Positions 6,769 through 7,791 of a stretch of 7,791 bases of DNA are shown here, one piece after another. Source of the DNA: an uncultured Mucispirillum sp. GTDB taxonomy: Bacteria > Chrysiogenota > Deferribacteres > Deferribacterales > Mucispirillaceae. The position numbers and the translations under genes are program-made. The notes under the pieces are model-generated. The model was not told where the DNA came from and ran no database searches. It was given only the letters and a program-made list of their open reading frames with translations. The stretch covers positions 1 to 7,791 of the forward strand of contig CAMEOC010000040.1 in assembly GCA_945929285.1 (NCBI GenBank), written 5' to 3'. Every line of letters begins with the position of its first letter. The first letter of the stretch is position 1.

Positions 6769-7791
6769 AAAGAGAAACTAACTCAAGCACTTGAAGAAAT
6801 AATAAAAGAGATGAAAGATAATGCAGGGGTAGCAGAAGAAGTAGCATTTAGCATAGTAATACCTGAAAAAGAAGAACATGGTGATTTTGCTTGTAATGCA
6901 GCTATGCAGCTTGTGCGTTATTTAAAGAAAAACCCAAAAGCAATAGCAGAAGAAATTATTGAAAAATTACAGAAAAAAATGGATAACAGCCTGCAGTGTG
7001 AAATAGCAGGGCCTGGGTTTATAAATATTAAAATATCGCCTTTATGGTACAGCCAGACAGTTATGGATATAATAAATAACGAAAAATATTTCCATAATAA
7101 TATAGGCGGCGGTAAAAAAGCTATGGTGGAGTTTGTTAGTGCAAACCCAACAGGGCCTCTTCATATAGGCCACGGCAGAGGGGCGGCTTATGGAGATTCT
7201 GTTGCCAGGCTTTTAGAAATGTCTGGCTATGAAGTATTAAGGGAATATTATGTAAATGATGCCGGCAACCAAATGAATAATCTTGCATTAAGTGTATATG
7301 CAAGGGCAGCAGAAATATTAGGTAAAGGGGCAGAAGTACCATTTCCTGAAGCTGGATATCATGGGGATTATATTATAGATATTGCAAAAGAGCTTTTAAA
7401 AACCCATGAAAATATTTTAGAAATGGATAAAAAGCAGGCTTTAGAGATTTGTTTAGATTTAGCTGTAAAAACCATACAAAAAGATATAGATGATGATTTA
7501 AAAGAGTTTAGGGTAAGCTTCCATAACTATTTTAGTGAAAAAAGTTTATATAAGAACAATATGATAGAAAGCACATTAAAAGAGCTGGAAAAATCTGGCA
7601 AAGTGTTTGAACAAGATGGTGCTTTATGGCTTAGAACTACAGATATGGGCGATGATAAAGACAGGGTTTTAAGAAAATCCACAGGGGAATATACATACTT
7701 TACCCCAGATATAGCATACCACCAAAATAAGTATGACAGGGGCTATAAATATTTAATAGATATATGGGGGGCAGACCACCACGGCTATATT
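6766..7791 (+). CDS. argS: Arginyl-tRNA synthetase, N-terminal 342 residues (cut by window edge)
   Basis: ArgS charges tRNA-Arg with arginine using ATP in the cytoplasm. From TTG 6766 the frame stays open to the last base, giving 342 of the roughly 550-580 residues usual for the family. Residues 1-about 110 correspond to the ArgS-specific N-terminal Add-1 domain that contacts the tRNA D-loop, including EHGDFACNAAM (37-47) and GPGFINIKI (82-90). The class I catalytic fold begins with VEFVSANPTGPLHIGHGRG, whose HIGH signature is at 133-136. It continues through REYYVNDAGNQM and reaches IWGADHHGYI at the edge, all characteristic of ArgS. The MSK-type loop and anticodon-binding domain lie beyond the window. 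It follows the regulator gene by 53 bp with no visible terminator, so it may be read in part from the upstream operon. Nothing suggests a broken gene. Confidence 0.97.
   Translation, partial: MKEKLTQALEEIIKEMKDNAGVAEEVAFSIVIPEKEEHGDFACNAAMQLVRYLKKNPKAIAEEIIEKLQKKMDNSLQCEIAGPGFINIKISPLWYSQTVMDIINNEKYFHNNIGGGKKAMVEFVSANPTGPLHIGHGRGAAYGDSVARLLEMSGYEVLREYYVNDAGNQMNNLALSVYARAAEILGKGAEVPFPEAGYHGDYIIDIAKELLKTHENILEMDKKQALEICLDLAVKTIQKDIDDDLKEFRVSFHNYFSEKSLYKNNMIESTLKELEKSGKVFEQDGALWLRTTDMGDDKDRVLRKSTGEYTYFTPDIAYHQNKYDRGYKYLIDIWGADHHGYI

Noticed and set aside
7136..7342. Minus-strand open frame of 68 codons near the right edge
   Set aside because: It is antisense to the catalytic core of argS, including the HIGH motif; a shadow frame.

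Overview
The window is AT-rich bacterial chromosome with heavy use of ATA, TTA and AGA/AGG codons. It carries motility and chemotaxis-type genes next to a housekeeping tRNA synthetase. A flagellated, low-GC, Gram-negative bacterium fits: there is an outer-membrane-type lipoprotein, a large exported TPR protein, CheV and a sigma54 activator. Gene content and composition would suit the Deferribacterota (for example a Mucispirillum-like organism). That is an impression from gene content, not a database result. I see no mobile elements, CRISPR arrays, rRNA or tRNA genes.

Layout. On the minus strand, reading leftward from about 1311, lie cheV (CheW domain plus receiver) and, 14 bp further on, the start of a coiled-coil lipoprotein that runs off the left edge. 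An AT-rich divergent intergenic region of about 205 bp (1312-1516) holds candidate promoters for both directions and a perfect 14-bp dyad. On the plus strand follow an 880-residue exported TPR protein, a soluble PAS histidine kinase (14 bp later, TTG start), a full-length NtrC-type sigma54 activator (11-bp overlap with the kinase), and the first 342 codons of argS (53 bp later, TTG start), which runs off the right edge. The two edge genes are cut by the window, not visibly broken.

How the genes may work together. The kinase and activator form a cognate pair of the FleSR/FlrBC/FlgSR/NtrBC architecture. The kinase has no membrane segment, so it should sense a cytoplasmic signal. The activator keeps the GAFTGA loop needed to contact sigma54. 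I found no convincing sigma54 promoter in the non-coding parts of the window, so its targets are probably elsewhere. CheV across the divergent promoter region makes a motility role plausible but does not prove it.

The most interesting element is the large periplasmic TPR protein translated just ahead of this pair. Its plan (signal peptide, short beta-rich N-terminal domain, long TPR superhelix) recalls the flagellar-motor scaffold PflA of Campylobacter, or an AMIN/TPR envelope protein. I propose this as a testable idea, not an assignment.
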